Positions 8,719 to 18,291 of a DNA stretch of 64,000 nt are shown here, piece by piece. The stretch's first letter is position 1. The number at the start of each line of letters is the position of its first letter. Source of the stretch: Roseomonas haemaphysalidis (lineage in GTDB: Bacteria > Pseudomonadota > Alphaproteobacteria > Acetobacterales > Acetobacteraceae); the NCBI RefSeq assembly GCF_017355405.1, contig NZ_CP061180.1, positions 45,710 to 109,709 of the forward strand, written 5' to 3'. The notes beneath the pieces were generated by a model. The model ran no database searches and was not told where the DNA came from. It saw nothing but the letters and a program-made list of their open reading frames with translations. The translations under genes were made by a program, and so were the position numbers.

Positions 8719-9222
8719 ATGACCTCACGACGTCTTCTGCTTGCCTGCACGATGGCCCTGCCGCTGTTGCCGAGGCCAGGCCATGCCCAGGCCGCGCTGG
8801 GGCTAGCGGAACGGCGCGCCATCGCCGCCTATCGGCAGGACAAGTGGCCGGCGATCGAGCAAGGCATCCAGCAGGCTGCGGGCTTTGCGGTGCCGGTCGA
8901 GGTGGAATGGGACCAACTCACCATTCCGGGCGATGCCGCGCACTACGCCGATGATGCCTTCTTCGGCAAAACGATCTTCGAGCCTCTGACGACCGCCCTG
9001 CGCGGCATCACCCGCGACGAGATGGGTCGCGACGCACTCCGCGCAAAGCTGAAGCGCATCCACGTCCGTTACGACGAGAAGACGGTCCCCGCCTCGAACT
9101 ACCCGAACGGGCTGACATTTGCTGAAGGCGTGCTGGACATCAACTGGCGTCCGTTCGCCAATGTGCACGACCTGCAGCCCCGCATCGACGCGCTGACGCA
9201 GATCCTGGAAAAGAATCTTTAA
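8719..9222 (+). CDS. Secreted protein of unknown function
   Basis: 167 residues. The N-terminus MTSRRLLLACTMALPLLPRPGHAQ is a signal peptide (Arg pair, hydrophobic core, AxA-like end). The mature part is mixed alpha/beta with conserved-looking charged patches: RQDKWPAIEQGIQQ, VEVEWDQLTIPGDA and KLKRIHVRYDE, and ends in a helix LTQILEKNL. The pattern suggests a compact periplasmic protein. The family is not recognised. It is followed after 164 bases by an MFS gene on the same strand, but nothing links the two functionally. Confidence 0.7.
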   Translation: MTSRRLLLACTMALPLLPRPGHAQAALGLAERRAIAAYRQDKWPAIEQGIQQAAGFAVPVEVEWDQLTIPGDAAHYADDAFFGKTIFEPLTTALRGITRDEMGRDALRAKLKRIHVRYDEKTVPASNYPNGLTFAEGVLDINWRPFANVHDLQPRIDALTQILEKNL

Positions 9223-9386
9223 ACCCGACAAGCCCCTCCGGACAGCGGGGCGGGGTGGCCGGCAAGCGGGACCACACCGATGTTCGTGGCGGAAGAACTC
9301 GGCATACCGGCTGGCCAGGACGCAGACATGAGCAGCGAACAACGCCTTTGAAGGCGCGAAACAACGAGGCCTGGGCGGAGCGTGGC

Positions 9387-10727
9387 GTGCGATGGCGGGC
9401 GCTGCTGGCCCTACTGCTCGGAGCGGCCCTGGCCACCCTCCCCAGTACGCTCTTCTCCATAGTACTGTTTCACCATATGCAGCGCCTGGCGCTGCCCATG
9501 TTTTCCGTTGCACTGTTTTATCCGCCCTATCCGATCGGCCTTTTTCTGGCGTCACTGCCTGCGGCGGCATTCCTTGATCGGTTTGGTCCAAGGCGCATCT
9601 TTCTCGTTTCAATTGCGCTCGTATCCGCGCTTTCAATCGCCGCGGCACTGCCCCTCGAACCCTGGGTGCTGATCGGTCTGCGATTCTTGCAGGGCATGGC
9701 TTCGGCGGGTCTGCTTGTCGCCTGCCTCGCCCTTGTTCGACCGGTGTTTGGCGAGGCGCGCCAGGGCATCGGACTGGGCTTTGTGGTCGTGGCAGGCGTG
9801 GCCGGCGCAGCCCTGTTGCCCATGCTGCTTGGACTAGCTGCGAGCATCGGCCCCGCAGGCCCTGTGCTGATCAGCCTGCTTCTTGTCCTGACCGTCTTTG
9901 CTATGGGATGGCAGGCCCTGCCAGCGGGTGTGCCGAACGCCGTCCTCGATGTCATGGGGACGGTACTGAATTTCCTGTCGCTCGGTCTGCTGCTAGGTGC
10001 ATTACATTTTGCGCGGTTCCGGCCGTGGCTGAGCTTGGCGCTCTTTATCTCAGGTTTGCTTGTCCTGACGCTCTGGGTTTGGCGGCAGAAAGGCCGAACG
10101 GTGTCCGTACTGCCCCTCGACCTGCTGATGCGGCCAGAGTCCCGCTACGCGGTGGGAGCCGCATTGCTTGGCGGCCTGGCCATCGCGGCCATCGGTACGT
10201 CGACACCGTCCCGCCTGATGGTCGGCGAAGCGGTTTCGCCGGAAGCACTAGGCCTTCTGCTGCTGGTTGCTGCGGCCGCGACGATCCTGGCCGCCTGTCT
10301 GGGTGGCTGGGGTATCCAGCGGTGGTCAGGCTGGCAGGCTGCCATGGTCGGAGCCTTGTTCCTGACGGCTGGCGTAGCGATGCTCGCTCTCCCCTGGGGC
10401 GGCATGGCCGGCGCCTCGGTCGCCGTGGTGATCCTGGGTGCCGGTCGGGGACTCTTTGAAAGCGGCAATGCCCGTGCCCTGGTCGGTGATGCACCACCGG
10501 GGCGGGAAGCGGCGGCGGCCGGCCTGCTGGTCGCTGCCGGCGCCCTGGGTGGCGTGCTGGCGCCCTTCCTGACGTTGCTGCTGTTCCTGCTCGGGGAACC
10601 AGCAGGTGATGATCCGGACAATGCCTTCCCTGCCGGCCTCGGCCTGCAAGGGCTTCTGGTTCTGCTGGCAGCATGGCTCAGTAAGGGCGGGGGCAAGCCG
10701 TCTCCGCCAACCCGCCGCAGCGCGTAA
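9387..10727 (+). CDS. MFS transporter, about 14 membrane segments (DHA2-like)
   Basis: 446 residues from the GTG at 9387, which has GGAG 6 bases upstream; a longer frame from GTG 9255 (490 residues) adds a polar 44-residue N-terminus without obvious function and is less likely. The protein is almost wholly hydrophobic. The MFS signature between helices 2 and 3 is visible as AAAFLDRFGPRR, and motif C-like Gly/Pro-rich text appears in helix 5 (GIGLGFVVVAGVAGAALLP). About 13-14 helices suggest the DHA2 drug:proton antiporter branch. Substrate cannot be predicted. Confidence 0.8.
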   Translation: MRWRALLALLLGAALATLPSTLFSIVLFHHMQRLALPMFSVALFYPPYPIGLFLASLPAAAFLDRFGPRRIFLVSIALVSALSIAAALPLEPWVLIGLRFLQGMASAGLLVACLALVRPVFGEARQGIGLGFVVVAGVAGAALLPMLLGLAASIGPAGPVLISLLLVLTVFAMGWQALPAGVPNAVLDVMGTVLNFLSLGLLLGALHFARFRPWLSLALFISGLLVLTLWVWRQKGRTVSVLPLDLLMRPESRYAVGAALLGGLAIAAIGTSTPSRLMVGEAVSPEALGLLLLVAAAATILAACLGGWGIQRWSGWQAAMVGALFLTAGVAMLALPWGGMAGASVAVVILGAGRGLFESGNARALVGDAPPGREAAAAGLLVAAGALGGVLAPFLTLLLFLLGEPAGDDPDNAFPAGLGLQGLLVLLAAWLSKGGGKPSPPTRRSA

Positions 10728-10838
10728 GCGGCCGCCCAGGCGGCGGGCGCCAGGGCAACAGCTGCTGCGTTCGATCCGTGGCGATCTGGTCAAGGGCTGG
10801 CACGGCCGAAGGCCGCGTACCCAGGCGCTGTCCGCTGG

Positions 10839-11519
10839 CTATTGCAAACCGTGCAGCACATGGGCCAGCGCCAGCAGCAGCCCGCCCAGGCTGGCCAGCA
10901 GCGTCGCCCAGTCCCACCTCCGGCGCGCTGCACCCGCCGCGATGCGTTTCACCAAGGTCGTCAAGGCTTCGGCGGTGAGTCGGGCGAAGAACCACAGCAT
11001 GAGGGCATTCAGCGCCAACAGGGTGCCGCCCACCGGCCGCAGCGTGGACAGCAGGAGAAGCAGCGTCGCCGTGCCGCCGAAGCGGCTGGTTTGCAGGGCA
11101 TCGCCCGCTGCCTGGAAGCCGCGCGTCAGCGCCGCCCGATGCTGCCACGCCGAGGCCATGCCGGCGATGCTACCGGCCAGCGCCAACAGCAGGGCCGGCA
11201 CACGCGGGTCGCCCAGCACGGCAACCACGCCTTCAACACCCTTGGACCCGATCGAGGGTACCAGCCAGGCGTCCAACATGGCCCGGAAAGCATCGCCCGC
11301 CGCTGGCAGTCCTGGTGGCCAGCTCCGGTCGTCGGCACCCAGCAGCACCACGAAAGGAAGCAGCACCAACCCGGTCCAGCACGCCGCGGCGGCCACACGC
11401 TGTGGCCGCGCCGCCGCCGGACCGCCGGCGGCGAGAAAGGCGGCATGAGCGGCATGGCGGTCCGCAGGCGCCGGCTCGGGCGCCGGGCCGGTCCAACCGC
11501 GGCTGTCGATATCCATCAT
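10839..11519 (-). CDS. Integral membrane protein of unknown function
   Basis: 226 residues from ATG 11519 (MMDIDSRGWTGP), preceded by a G-rich potential ribosome binding site. A Pro/Ala-rich cytoplasmic N-terminus is followed by about five hydrophobic segments (near WTGLVLLPFVVLLG, ALLLALAGSIAGMA, TATLLLLLSTL, LLALNALMLWFFARL and ATLLASLGGLLLALAHVLHG). No family is recognised. It is convergent with the MFS gene and divergent from the SPFH gene. Confidence 0.6.
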   Translation of the reverse strand: MMDIDSRGWTGPAPEPAPADRHAAHAAFLAAGGPAAARPQRVAAAACWTGLVLLPFVVLLGADDRSWPPGLPAAGDAFRAMLDAWLVPSIGSKGVEGVVAVLGDPRVPALLLALAGSIAGMASAWQHRAALTRGFQAAGDALQTSRFGGTATLLLLLSTLRPVGGTLLALNALMLWFFARLTAEALTTLVKRIAAGAARRRWDWATLLASLGGLLLALAHVLHGLQ

Positions 11520-11868
11520 GCGGCCCCCCGTCCATGGCAGGCTGCAGGATGCCTCACCGACGCCCCCGCCACCATTGGGCAGGCAGATGATCCCTGCCAC
11601 GGGAAGCCGAAGCATCAGCGGTCATGGTAGCAGCGGCAAACCCGTGCGTCCCATAGGCTGGCAGCCCACAGGGAACTTCGCCATGCCACTAGGCCACCGG
11701 CGCACAGCGGATCGCTGGGTCAGGCCCTCACGATCATGCCGATCACCTGCGATGCCTTCACCCGGGGCGCGCAGCCGCGTCATCGCTGTTTCGCGAAGGA
11801 CCACCCCCATCACCGCCAGGTTCGACTGCCCCTCCCCCGCCTTGTCGGTGCACGAGGCCCCGACTAGC
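11520..11868. other. Divergent intergenic region
   Basis: Separates the minus-strand membrane protein from the SPFH operon. The SPFH frame is open upstream to 11518 but lacks a start signal and band-7 sequence there. No clear promoter is seen. Confidence 0.4.
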
Positions 11869-12876
11869 ATGCAGCCCATGGCCGAGATCTCCTGGTTCTT
11901 TTCCTACCGCCACCTGCGGAGCGAGGCATCGAGCCACGTGATCACCTTTCGGCGCGGCCAGCGAGTGCGTTCCGGCCGCGGCCTCGCCTTCTGGTTCCGT
12001 CCGGATCGCACTTCGATCGTTGAGATCCCGGCCGACGACCGCGACACGGACTTCGTGTTCCAGGCACGTTCGCGCGATTATCAGGTGATGACGGTGCAGG
12101 GCACCATCACCTGGCGCGCGGCGGAGCCGGAAGCGCTGGCGTCGCGCGTGGACTTCACCATCGACTTGCGCACTGGCAGGCTGCGCACCGACCCGCTGGA
12201 CCGCATCGCCAGCCTCTTGATCGGTCTCGCTCAGTATCAGGCGGCCCGCTACGTGGAGCACCGCGCCGTGCACGACCTCCTGGCCGAGGGCGCGGCCCCG
12301 TTGCAGGACGGCATCGCCGCCGCGCTGGCGGCCGACCCCCGGCTGCGCGAGATGGGGCTGGCCGTGGTGACAGTGCGCATCGCCGGGCTGAGCCCCAGCG
12401 CCGAGCTGGCGCGCGCGCTGGAAACGCCCACCTTCGAGCGGGCCCAGGGGCTGGCCGACGAGGCCGCTTTTGCTCGCCGCGCCCAGGCGGTGGAAAAAGA
12501 GCGCGCGATCGCCGAAAACGAACTGTCCACCAAGGTGGAGCTGGCCCGCCGGCAATCCGCTCTGATCGCCCAGGAAGACGAGAATGCCCGCCGCACCGCC
12601 GAGGGCCGCGCCGAGGCCGGGCGCATCGCCGCCGAGGCGGAAGCCGGGCGCATCCGGGTGGTGGAAGCCGCGCGCAACGCCGCCGAGGGCGAGCGTCTGG
12701 CGTTGCTACGCGACGCCGACCCGGCGGTGCTGCAGGCCCAGGTGTTGCGCGCCTTCGCCGACAAGCTGACGCGCATCGACACGCTGAACGTCACCCCCGA
12801 CCTGACGGCGGCACTGGGCGGGCTGCTGCGGTCGCCCGCCGCCGCTCCGCGCGGGAGCGACGCGCCCGCGCCGTGA
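11869..12876 (+). CDS. SPFH / band-7 domain protein
   Basis: 335 residues. It lacks an obvious N-terminal membrane helix. Residues about 15-190 form an SPFH/band-7 (prohibitin-like) domain: RRGQRVRSGRGLAFWF, DRTSIVEIPADDRD, FTIDLRTGRLRTDP, and the long LAADPRLREMGLAVVTVRI that precedes the coiled coil. Residues about 200-290 are an Ala/Glu/Arg-rich coiled coil with repeated AEAGRIAAEAEAGRIR patterns, typical of flotillin-like scaffolds that oligomerise on membranes. Two in-frame ATGs lie 9 bases apart (11869, 11878). The stop overlaps the start of the next gene (GTGA), indicating a two-gene translationally coupled unit. Confidence 0.88.
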   Translation: MQPMAEISWFFSYRHLRSEASSHVITFRRGQRVRSGRGLAFWFRPDRTSIVEIPADDRDTDFVFQARSRDYQVMTVQGTITWRAAEPEALASRVDFTIDLRTGRLRTDPLDRIASLLIGLAQYQAARYVEHRAVHDLLAEGAAPLQDGIAAALAADPRLREMGLAVVTVRIAGLSPSAELARALETPTFERAQGLADEAAFARRAQAVEKERAIAENELSTKVELARRQSALIAQEDENARRTAEGRAEAGRIAAEAEAGRIRVVEAARNAAEGERLALLRDADPAVLQAQVLRAFADKLTRIDTLNVTPDLTAALGGLLRSPAAAPRGSDAPAP

Positions 12877-14060
12877 CCGGCGCCCTCGCCCCCCGGCTGG
12901 TGCTGGTGACGCGCGAAACGGAGTATGACGGGCTGCTGGCCCGCCACGCCACGCGCGGCCAGGCCGTGGCCTTTCTGCGCCGCCGTGCCGAGGAAGCCGC
13001 CGGGCCGGCGGACTTCCAGACCCTGGACCAGCTGGAAGCGCAGCGCGCGCATGTCGCGGCGCTGCTGGCCGAGATCCGGGCCGGCGCGCCAAAGGGCTGG
13101 CGTATTGCCAGCGTGCGCCGGACGGAGCTGGACCGCTTTCTGTTCGCGCCCGAGGATGTGGTGGTGGCGGTGGGCCAGGACGGGCTGGTGGCCAACCTGG
13201 CCAAATACCTGTCCGGCCAGCCGGTGATCGGCGTCAACGCCGAACCGTCGCGCAACGCCGGCGTGCTGGTGCCGCACACGGCCGCGGCCGCCGCTGCCAT
13301 GCTGCCGCGTGCCGCCGCTGGCACGCTGCCCACCGAGCCGCGCACCATGATCCAGGCGCAGCTCGACGACGGCCAAACGCTGCTGGCGCTGAACGAGATC
13401 TTTGTTGGCCACAGGAGCCACCAGTCGGCCCGCTACAGCCTGCACCACGCGGGGCGGCAGGAAGCCCAGTCCTCGTCCGGGCTGATCGTTGCCAGCGGCA
13501 CCGGCGCCACGGGCTGGGCGCTGTCCATCTCGCGCGCGACGGGCGTCACGGTGGATGTGGCGCCGAATGAGCCGGCGGCGGTGTTCCTGGTACGCGAGCC
13601 CTGGCCCAGCCGTGCCACGGGCGCCAGCCTGTCGTATGGCCGGCTGCAAGGCGACGAGGCCTTGCTGGTGGTGTCGCGCATGAACGAGGGCGGGGTGGTC
13701 TTCGCCGATGGCATCGAGGCCGACCGGCTGGACTTCGCCTGGGGGCGGACGCTGCGAGTGTCCGTCGCCCGGCAGCAACTGCGCTTTGTGCCGGGCAGCC
13801 CGCCGCGCCCGCCTGCCGCCGCGCGCGTTGACCCGCTGAAGCGCCGGGGCCCGGTGCGCGTGGCGCCGGCGGTGGCCGCCGCGCCGCCGCCCGCCGCCCC
13901 GCCCGTCCAGCGGCGGCGGCGCTGGCGCCGCGGGTTGCTGCTGTTGCTGCTGGCTGCTCTGGCCATACCATTGGTCCGTGGCTGTGACACCCGCGCACCG
14001 CCGCCTCGCCAGCTCGGCCCCGGTGAAAAGGCCCCGTTATCGGACAAGCTCGCGCTCTAA
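12873..14060 (+). CDS. NAD-kinase-like protein with C-terminal membrane anchor
   Basis: 395 residues, GTG start inside the SPFH stop. The core resembles ATP-NAD kinases: VVVAVGQDGL at 96-105 corresponds to the GGDG motif with the second Gly replaced by Gln but Asp103 kept; PVIGVNAEP at 117-125 corresponds to the PxxGxN loop; ALNEIFV at 172-178 keeps the Asn-Glu pair; GLIVASGTGATGW at 203-215 matches the third NAD-kinase motif. A Pro-rich linker (310-345), a basic patch RRRRWRR and one hydrophobic helix (354-367) follow, which would tether the enzyme to the membrane. Family identity is moderately strong; true NAD phosphorylation is unproven because of the altered motif. Confidence 0.75.
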   Translation: MTGALAPRLVLVTRETEYDGLLARHATRGQAVAFLRRRAEEAAGPADFQTLDQLEAQRAHVAALLAEIRAGAPKGWRIASVRRTELDRFLFAPEDVVVAVGQDGLVANLAKYLSGQPVIGVNAEPSRNAGVLVPHTAAAAAAMLPRAAAGTLPTEPRTMIQAQLDDGQTLLALNEIFVGHRSHQSARYSLHHAGRQEAQSSSGLIVASGTGATGWALSISRATGVTVDVAPNEPAAVFLVREPWPSRATGASLSYGRLQGDEALLVVSRMNEGGVVFADGIEADRLDFAWGRTLRVSVARQQLRFVPGSPPRPPAAARVDPLKRRGPVRVAPAVAAAPPPAAPPVQRRRRWRRGLLLLLLAALAIPLVRGCDTRAPPPRQLGPGEKAPLSDKLAL

Positions 14061-14294
14061 CAAGGCGGCGTGCGGATGCGCGCGGAAGACATTGCCCCTG
14101 AGACCGAAGCCACAAAGGGTCGTGGTCAGCACCACCGCATCAAGGGCGGGCCACCAACGCCTCGCGTGCGCCGCCGGATCGTCCGCCACCTGTACTGTCA
14201 AGTGACCTGGAAAAACGGAGCGGCCGTTGCGACGCGTCCGCGCGGTTACCGCTGTGCCGGAAGGACAGCGGGCGATGTCCTCTGATCCATCGCA

Positions 14295-14942
14295 TCAACG
14301 CGGACCTGCGCTCATACCGTCCAGCAGCGCCGTCGTTTGCTGTCGGATGTCTGCCCAATCTGGGAGAAATTGCGCTGCCAGCGTGACCTGCACGGCACTG
14401 TCTCCCCGCATCCACCACAACTGGCAGCTCAGTCCGGACTGGCACATCATCAGGATGCAAAGATGCTCCGGCCGCCCGTCCGCATAGAGAATCAGTTCAC
14501 GCAATCCCTGGATGCCCCCGAGTCGTAGCAGGCCTGGCGGCGCCTCGCCTGCTTCGGGGACCAGCGATGCCAGCCGGAAGCCGGGCGACAGGGCGAACTG
14601 ATCGATCATGCTGTTTTGCCACAGCGCCAGAAACCGGGTTCTTGGGTCCGGCAGGGTTGCCAGCGCCTCGACACGCGTGGTGGCGGACAAGTCCTGGAGC
14701 AGGATGTCTAGCAGCCCGTCCGCGTAGCCCAGTCTGTGCTGTGCCGGCGGGGGATGCATCCCCGGCCAAACTGGCTGCAGCCTCAGCGTTTGGGTGAAAC
14801 CTCGGGGCGGTGGTTGAATACCGTCTTGTGGCAGCAATGCCGACGGCACGACATAGCGTTGCCCCGCGACTTCGGCCGACACGATCGTGGAAGCCTGAAG
14901 CGATGGTCCAAGGAGGAGGAGAACCAGGATAGAACGGATCAT
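14295..14942 (-). CDS. Secreted protein of unknown function
   Basis: 215 residues with a signal peptide (MIRSILVLLLLGPSLQAS). The mature part contains FRLASLVPEAGEAPPGLLRL, and a late Cys/Trp-rich stretch HLCILMMCQSGLSCQLWWM that could hold a disulfide. This resembles chalcone-isomerase-like periplasmic proteins in overall plan (FALSPGFR, then a short final helix), but I cannot assign it. It stands alone, with about 190 bases to the next minus-strand gene upstream. Confidence 0.6.
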   Translation of the reverse strand: MIRSILVLLLLGPSLQASTIVSAEVAGQRYVVPSALLPQDGIQPPPRGFTQTLRLQPVWPGMHPPPAQHRLGYADGLLDILLQDLSATTRVEALATLPDPRTRFLALWQNSMIDQFALSPGFRLASLVPEAGEAPPGLLRLGGIQGLRELILYADGRPEHLCILMMCQSGLSCQLWWMRGDSAVQVTLAAQFLPDWADIRQQTTALLDGMSAGPR

Positions 14943-15130
14943 CGGACTTCAAAGGCCGACAGATGTAACATTGCGGATGGCACGTCACACGAATGCCGCA
15001 TGCTCGACTGCCCCTGTCATCCATTCGTTCAAAATTCAGAATGAAAATGCATCCGTCACTGGCCAGGCGAACAGCCCGGCAGCACCCGGCTGAGCGTCCT
15101 CGCCACGATACCTACCCCCGCAGCCCATCG

Positions 15131-15562
15131 TCACCGTGCCGCCAGCCGCTGCAGCATGACCCCCAACAAGGTCAGCAGCACGCTGCCCAAGGTGGCTGCC
15201 CCTGCTGCCAGGACTGCCCTAAGCGGACCGGCATCCAGCGCTTCCTCCAGCCACCACAGTCCCAGGATGAACAGGATGGTCCACGGGCCGAGCAACAACC
15301 AGTCCAACGTTCGGCTATGGAGCACATCATCCTTGGAGGCGAAGCTTATGCCGATGGCCAGCAACCCTGCCACTGTACCGATACCAGCCGCCAACGCCAC
15401 CCGCCCCAGCGACACGCTGTCCAACTCATGCTCGATCCGCCCCGCCAATGCGATGGTCATCGCGACCACCGCCCCGCGCAGGAGCCAGCGTGCCAGATGG
15501 CGGAGGGTGCTGTTGGTGGAGGGATGAGAAGGTCCACGGTCGTGACCTGAGCTGTGCATCAT
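15131..15562 (-). CDS. Small integral membrane protein
   Basis: 143 residues. A polar His/Ser-rich N-terminus is followed by four hydrophobic segments (LLRGAVVAMTIALAG, VALAAGIGTVAGLLAIGI, LLLGPWTILFILGLWW and VLLTLLGVMLQRL). Charged residues flank each segment. No known family is recognised; two-helix pairs of this type are common in uncharacterised alphaproteobacterial membrane proteins. Confidence 0.55.
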   Translation of the reverse strand: MMHSSGHDRGPSHPSTNSTLRHLARWLLRGAVVAMTIALAGRIEHELDSVSLGRVALAAGIGTVAGLLAIGISFASKDDVLHSRTLDWLLLGPWTILFILGLWWLEEALDAGPLRAVLAAGAATLGSVLLTLLGVMLQRLAAR

Positions 15563-15723
15563 GCTTCTGCCTAGCGACTTGGCGAAGACGTTTCTACTGC
15601 TTGCGGATGTCAGCCTGCCCGCTGATCCACATGAGGATCGCTGTCCTGCGAAGCGGCTTCGCTTGGAAATGCAAAGTTATCGCACCTCAAAGCGTGCTCG
15701 TAGGATCAGGGGGGGGGCGGAAT

Positions 15724-16204
15724 TCAAACCTGGTAGGTGATGAGGAGGCTGCAGGCGAACAATAGCGCTGCGGCGGAGCCGAGTGCGCTCCTGGCACCGT
15801 GCAGACTGCTCCAGAGACGCAGCAAGTGACGGCTTTCCGCCCCCGCGTCCTCCGGCTGCATCGTCATCAACTGCTTGTTCGTCGGCATGATGACCAGCAT
15901 CGTGAACGGCCAGTTGGCGAGCCGCAGCAGCCTTCCCACCATCCACTGCTATTCGAGCAGGTAGTACCAGGCAACGAGCCCCGCGGCTCCTCCCAGCACG
16001 GCCAGGCCGGCCTGGATGGGCAGAGCACGTCTGTAGCTACTGCCACTGCGCGAGCAGGGGCTCATCTCCCAGGCCCATCCTGGCGGGATGTTCGACGAGA
16101 GTGATGTAGAGCGCGGCCCCAGCAAACAGGGTCGCAGCGACAAGGGCAATAAGGCCAAAGACCACCTGAATTCTCCTCTGGTGCGCTACGGGAGACGCGA
16201 CCAT
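15724..16204 (-). pseudogene. DUF1772-type membrane protein, broken by a frameshift and a stop codon
   Basis: The plan of a DUF1772 protein can be read in pieces from ATG 16204: VFGLIALVAATLFAGAALY and VEHPARMGLGDEPLLAQWQ in one frame, then SYRRALPIQAGLAVLGG in the next frame (an extra T near 16041), then a TAG at 15949-15951, then NWPFTMLVIMPTNKQL and LHGARSALGSAAALLF to the end. NWPFT and MPTNK are hallmark sites of the family. Two independent lesions make a functional product unlikely. Confidence 0.75.
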
Positions 16205-16462
16205 GCCTGATGCGTCTCCCCGATACCGATCGGGTTGAGACGCCGAGGCTGAGAAGAGCCCGTCCAAGGATGGGTGCAGGAGCGACCAACCTGCCACTCT
16301 ATTTTCGGCGCGGCCACAATGCCGGATGCCCATGGAGATGGCAACGCGCTTATCGAGCGATCCAGTGCCCGGTGACGGCTTGCTTCGGTCAGAAGCGAAC
16401 CAACCGATGCGCGCAAGCTGTCTCATGCAACGGTCGGAGACTTCTAACTCTCCCCCGTACCC

Positions 16463-17305
16463 CTACGACGCGGGAAGCTTCATCTTCATAAGATCCCGGA
16501 TCAGCGCCGTGTCCGCAGGCGAAACCGGGTTGTAGACGATCATGCCGAGATCCGACCGTTCCTCGACCACGAAGGAGGAGTATTCCAACTCGATGACGCC
16601 GAGGGTCGGATGGCGCAGGCGCTTGGTTCCCCCGCCATGGGCACCCACTTCGTTCTCCCGCCAGAGCGCCGTGAACTCAGGACTGATCTGACACAGCTCG
16701 TCCACCAGCTGGCTGACCTCGGACATAGCGCCAGCCCGCGCCGCATCCGCGCGGAAGGCACCGACCACAAAGCGGGCGACGCTTTCCCAGTCGTGCTGAG
16801 CAGCGCGGACCCGGGACTGGCCGAACATCAGGCGCAGGATATTACGCTGCCCGGGGGGGAGGGCGCCGTAGTCCGTCAATACCGCCGCGGCCGCCCGGTT
16901 CCACGCCAACACATCCCAGGTGGCGGTCTTGATGATCGCGGGACTGAACTCAAGCGCGTCGAGCAGCCGCTGCAACCGCGGCGACACGCCATCGGCCGCC
17001 CTGTAGCGCACCTCCGGCGGTCGTCCGAGGCCGAGCAGGAACAGATGCTCGCGCTCCATGTCGGTCAGCATAAGCGCGCGAGCGATCCGGTTCAGCACCT
17101 CGGCGGAGGGAGCACCGCCCCGTCCCTGCTCCAGCCAGGTGTACCAAGTGACGCTGATATTCGCGCGCCCGGCGACCTCTTCCCGGCGCAGGCCCGTCGT
17201 CCTGCGGCGGGATGTGGAGAAGCCCAGAGCTGCGGCGTCCAGGCGACTGCGCCGGTCTTTGAGGTAAGCGCCCAACCCGCTTTCCGCTGCCGCTAGACCA
17301 ATCAA
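16463..17305 (-). CDS. XRE-family regulator with MLTR-type ligand-binding domain
   Basis: 280 residues; TTG at 17305 is the only start that keeps the whole DNA-binding domain. The N-terminal helix-turn-helix (about 10-80) has the family text LGAYLKDRRSRLDAAAL, TTGLRREEVAGRANISVTWYTWLEQGR. The C-terminal domain (about 105-270) has DVLAWNRAAAAVLTDY, RNILRLMFG and the late HPTLGVIELEYSSF, typical of MmyB/MLTR regulators that sense small hydrophobic ligands. It is divergent from the SDR gene at 17398 across about 90 bases, the usual arrangement for a regulator and its target oxidoreductase. Confidence 0.9.
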   Translation of the reverse strand: MIGLAAAESGLGAYLKDRRSRLDAAALGFSTSRRRTTGLRREEVAGRANISVTWYTWLEQGRGGAPSAEVLNRIARALMLTDMEREHLFLLGLGRPPEVRYRAADGVSPRLQRLLDALEFSPAIIKTATWDVLAWNRAAAAVLTDYGALPPGQRNILRLMFGQSRVRAAQHDWESVARFVVGAFRADAARAGAMSEVSQLVDELCQISPEFTALWRENEVGAHGGGTKRLRHPTLGVIELEYSSFVVEERSDLGMIVYNPVSPADTALIRDLMKMKLPAS

Positions 17306-17397
17306 GATGGTGGACCTTATACCCCGATAACGTCACAGCTTTAACAGGGTCAGGAGGAGGTGGATATCCGTCGAAGGACAGCAAACAGGCTTTCGAC

Positions 17398-18291
17398 ATG
17401 CGTGTGTTCGTGACCGGCGCGACCGGGTTCATTGGGTCGCGGCTTATCCCCGAACTCATCCAGGCCGGGCATCAGGTGCTTGGCCTCACCCGCTCGGCCG
17501 CCGGTGCCGAGAGGCTCGCGGCCCTGGGCGCGCAGGCGCATCGTGGGGCGCTGGATGACTTGGTCAGCCTGCGCCGCGGCGCCGCAAAGGCTGATGGCGT
17601 CATCCATTGCGCCTTCGACCACGACTTCTCGAACTATGCGACCAATTGCGAGAATGACCGGCGCGTCATTGAGGCGATCGGCACGGAGCTTGCCGGCTCC
17701 GACCGCCCGCTGGTCATCACCTCCGCCATTGGGATGGGCAGCCCGGGCCACGGGGAACCTGCACGGGAGGAGATCTTTAACCTCGACCACCCAAACCCTC
17801 GCCGAGCCTCCGAGTTCGCCGGCGGGGCACTGTTACAGGCCGGCGTCAACGTCTCAGTCATGAGGCTGCCGCAGGTCCACGACACCATCCGGCAGGGCCT
17901 GGTCTCGCCGCTGATCGAACTGGCCCGTGCTAAGGGCGCCGCCGCCTATGTGGGCGACGGCCTGACCCGATGGTCGGCGACCCATATCACCGACGTCGCT
18001 CGCCTCTACCGGCTGGCATTGGAAAAAGCGAAGCCGGGCGGCCGCTACCACGCGGTGGATGAGGAGGGTGTGACGGCCCGTGATATTGCGGAGGTCATCG
18101 GGCAGGGCCTGCGTGTGCCGGTGATCTCGATCCCGCCCGGCGAGGTGCAGGACCATTTCGGACCGCTCGGCATCTTCGCCGACCTCGACATGCGAGCCTC
18201 CGGGCTATGGACGCAGAAGCGGCTGGACTGGAAGCCGAGGGGGCCAGGCCTGCTCGAGGACCTCCGGGCGATGGACTACGGAGCTATTTGA
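17398..18291 (+). CDS. Atypical/extended SDR, NAD-dependent epimerase-like
   Basis: 297 residues. The nucleotide-binding start MRVFVTGATGFIGSRLIPEL contains the GxxGxxG motif. The region around residues 100-130 (LVITSAIGMGSPGHGEPAREE) carries the Ser-containing strand, but a YxxxK pair is not obvious, as in the YwnB/HIM1-like atypical branch. C-terminal WSATHITDVARLYRLALEK and VDEEGVTARDIAEVIGQGL match SDR_a5-like proteins. Substrate is unknown. The divergent XRE regulator at 16463-17305 probably controls it. Confidence 0.88.
   Translation: MRVFVTGATGFIGSRLIPELIQAGHQVLGLTRSAAGAERLAALGAQAHRGALDDLVSLRRGAAKADGVIHCAFDHDFSNYATNCENDRRVIEAIGTELAGSDRPLVITSAIGMGSPGHGEPAREEIFNLDHPNPRRASEFAGGALLQAGVNVSVMRLPQVHDTIRQGLVSPLIELARAKGAAAYVGDGLTRWSATHITDVARLYRLALEKAKPGGRYHAVDEEGVTARDIAEVIGQGLRVPVISIPPGEVQDHFGPLGIFADLDMRASGLWTQKRLDWKPRGPGLLEDLRAMDYGAI

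Noticed and set aside
12249..13778. 509-codon minus-strand frame
   Set aside because: Antisense to the coupled SPFH and NAD-kinase-like genes.
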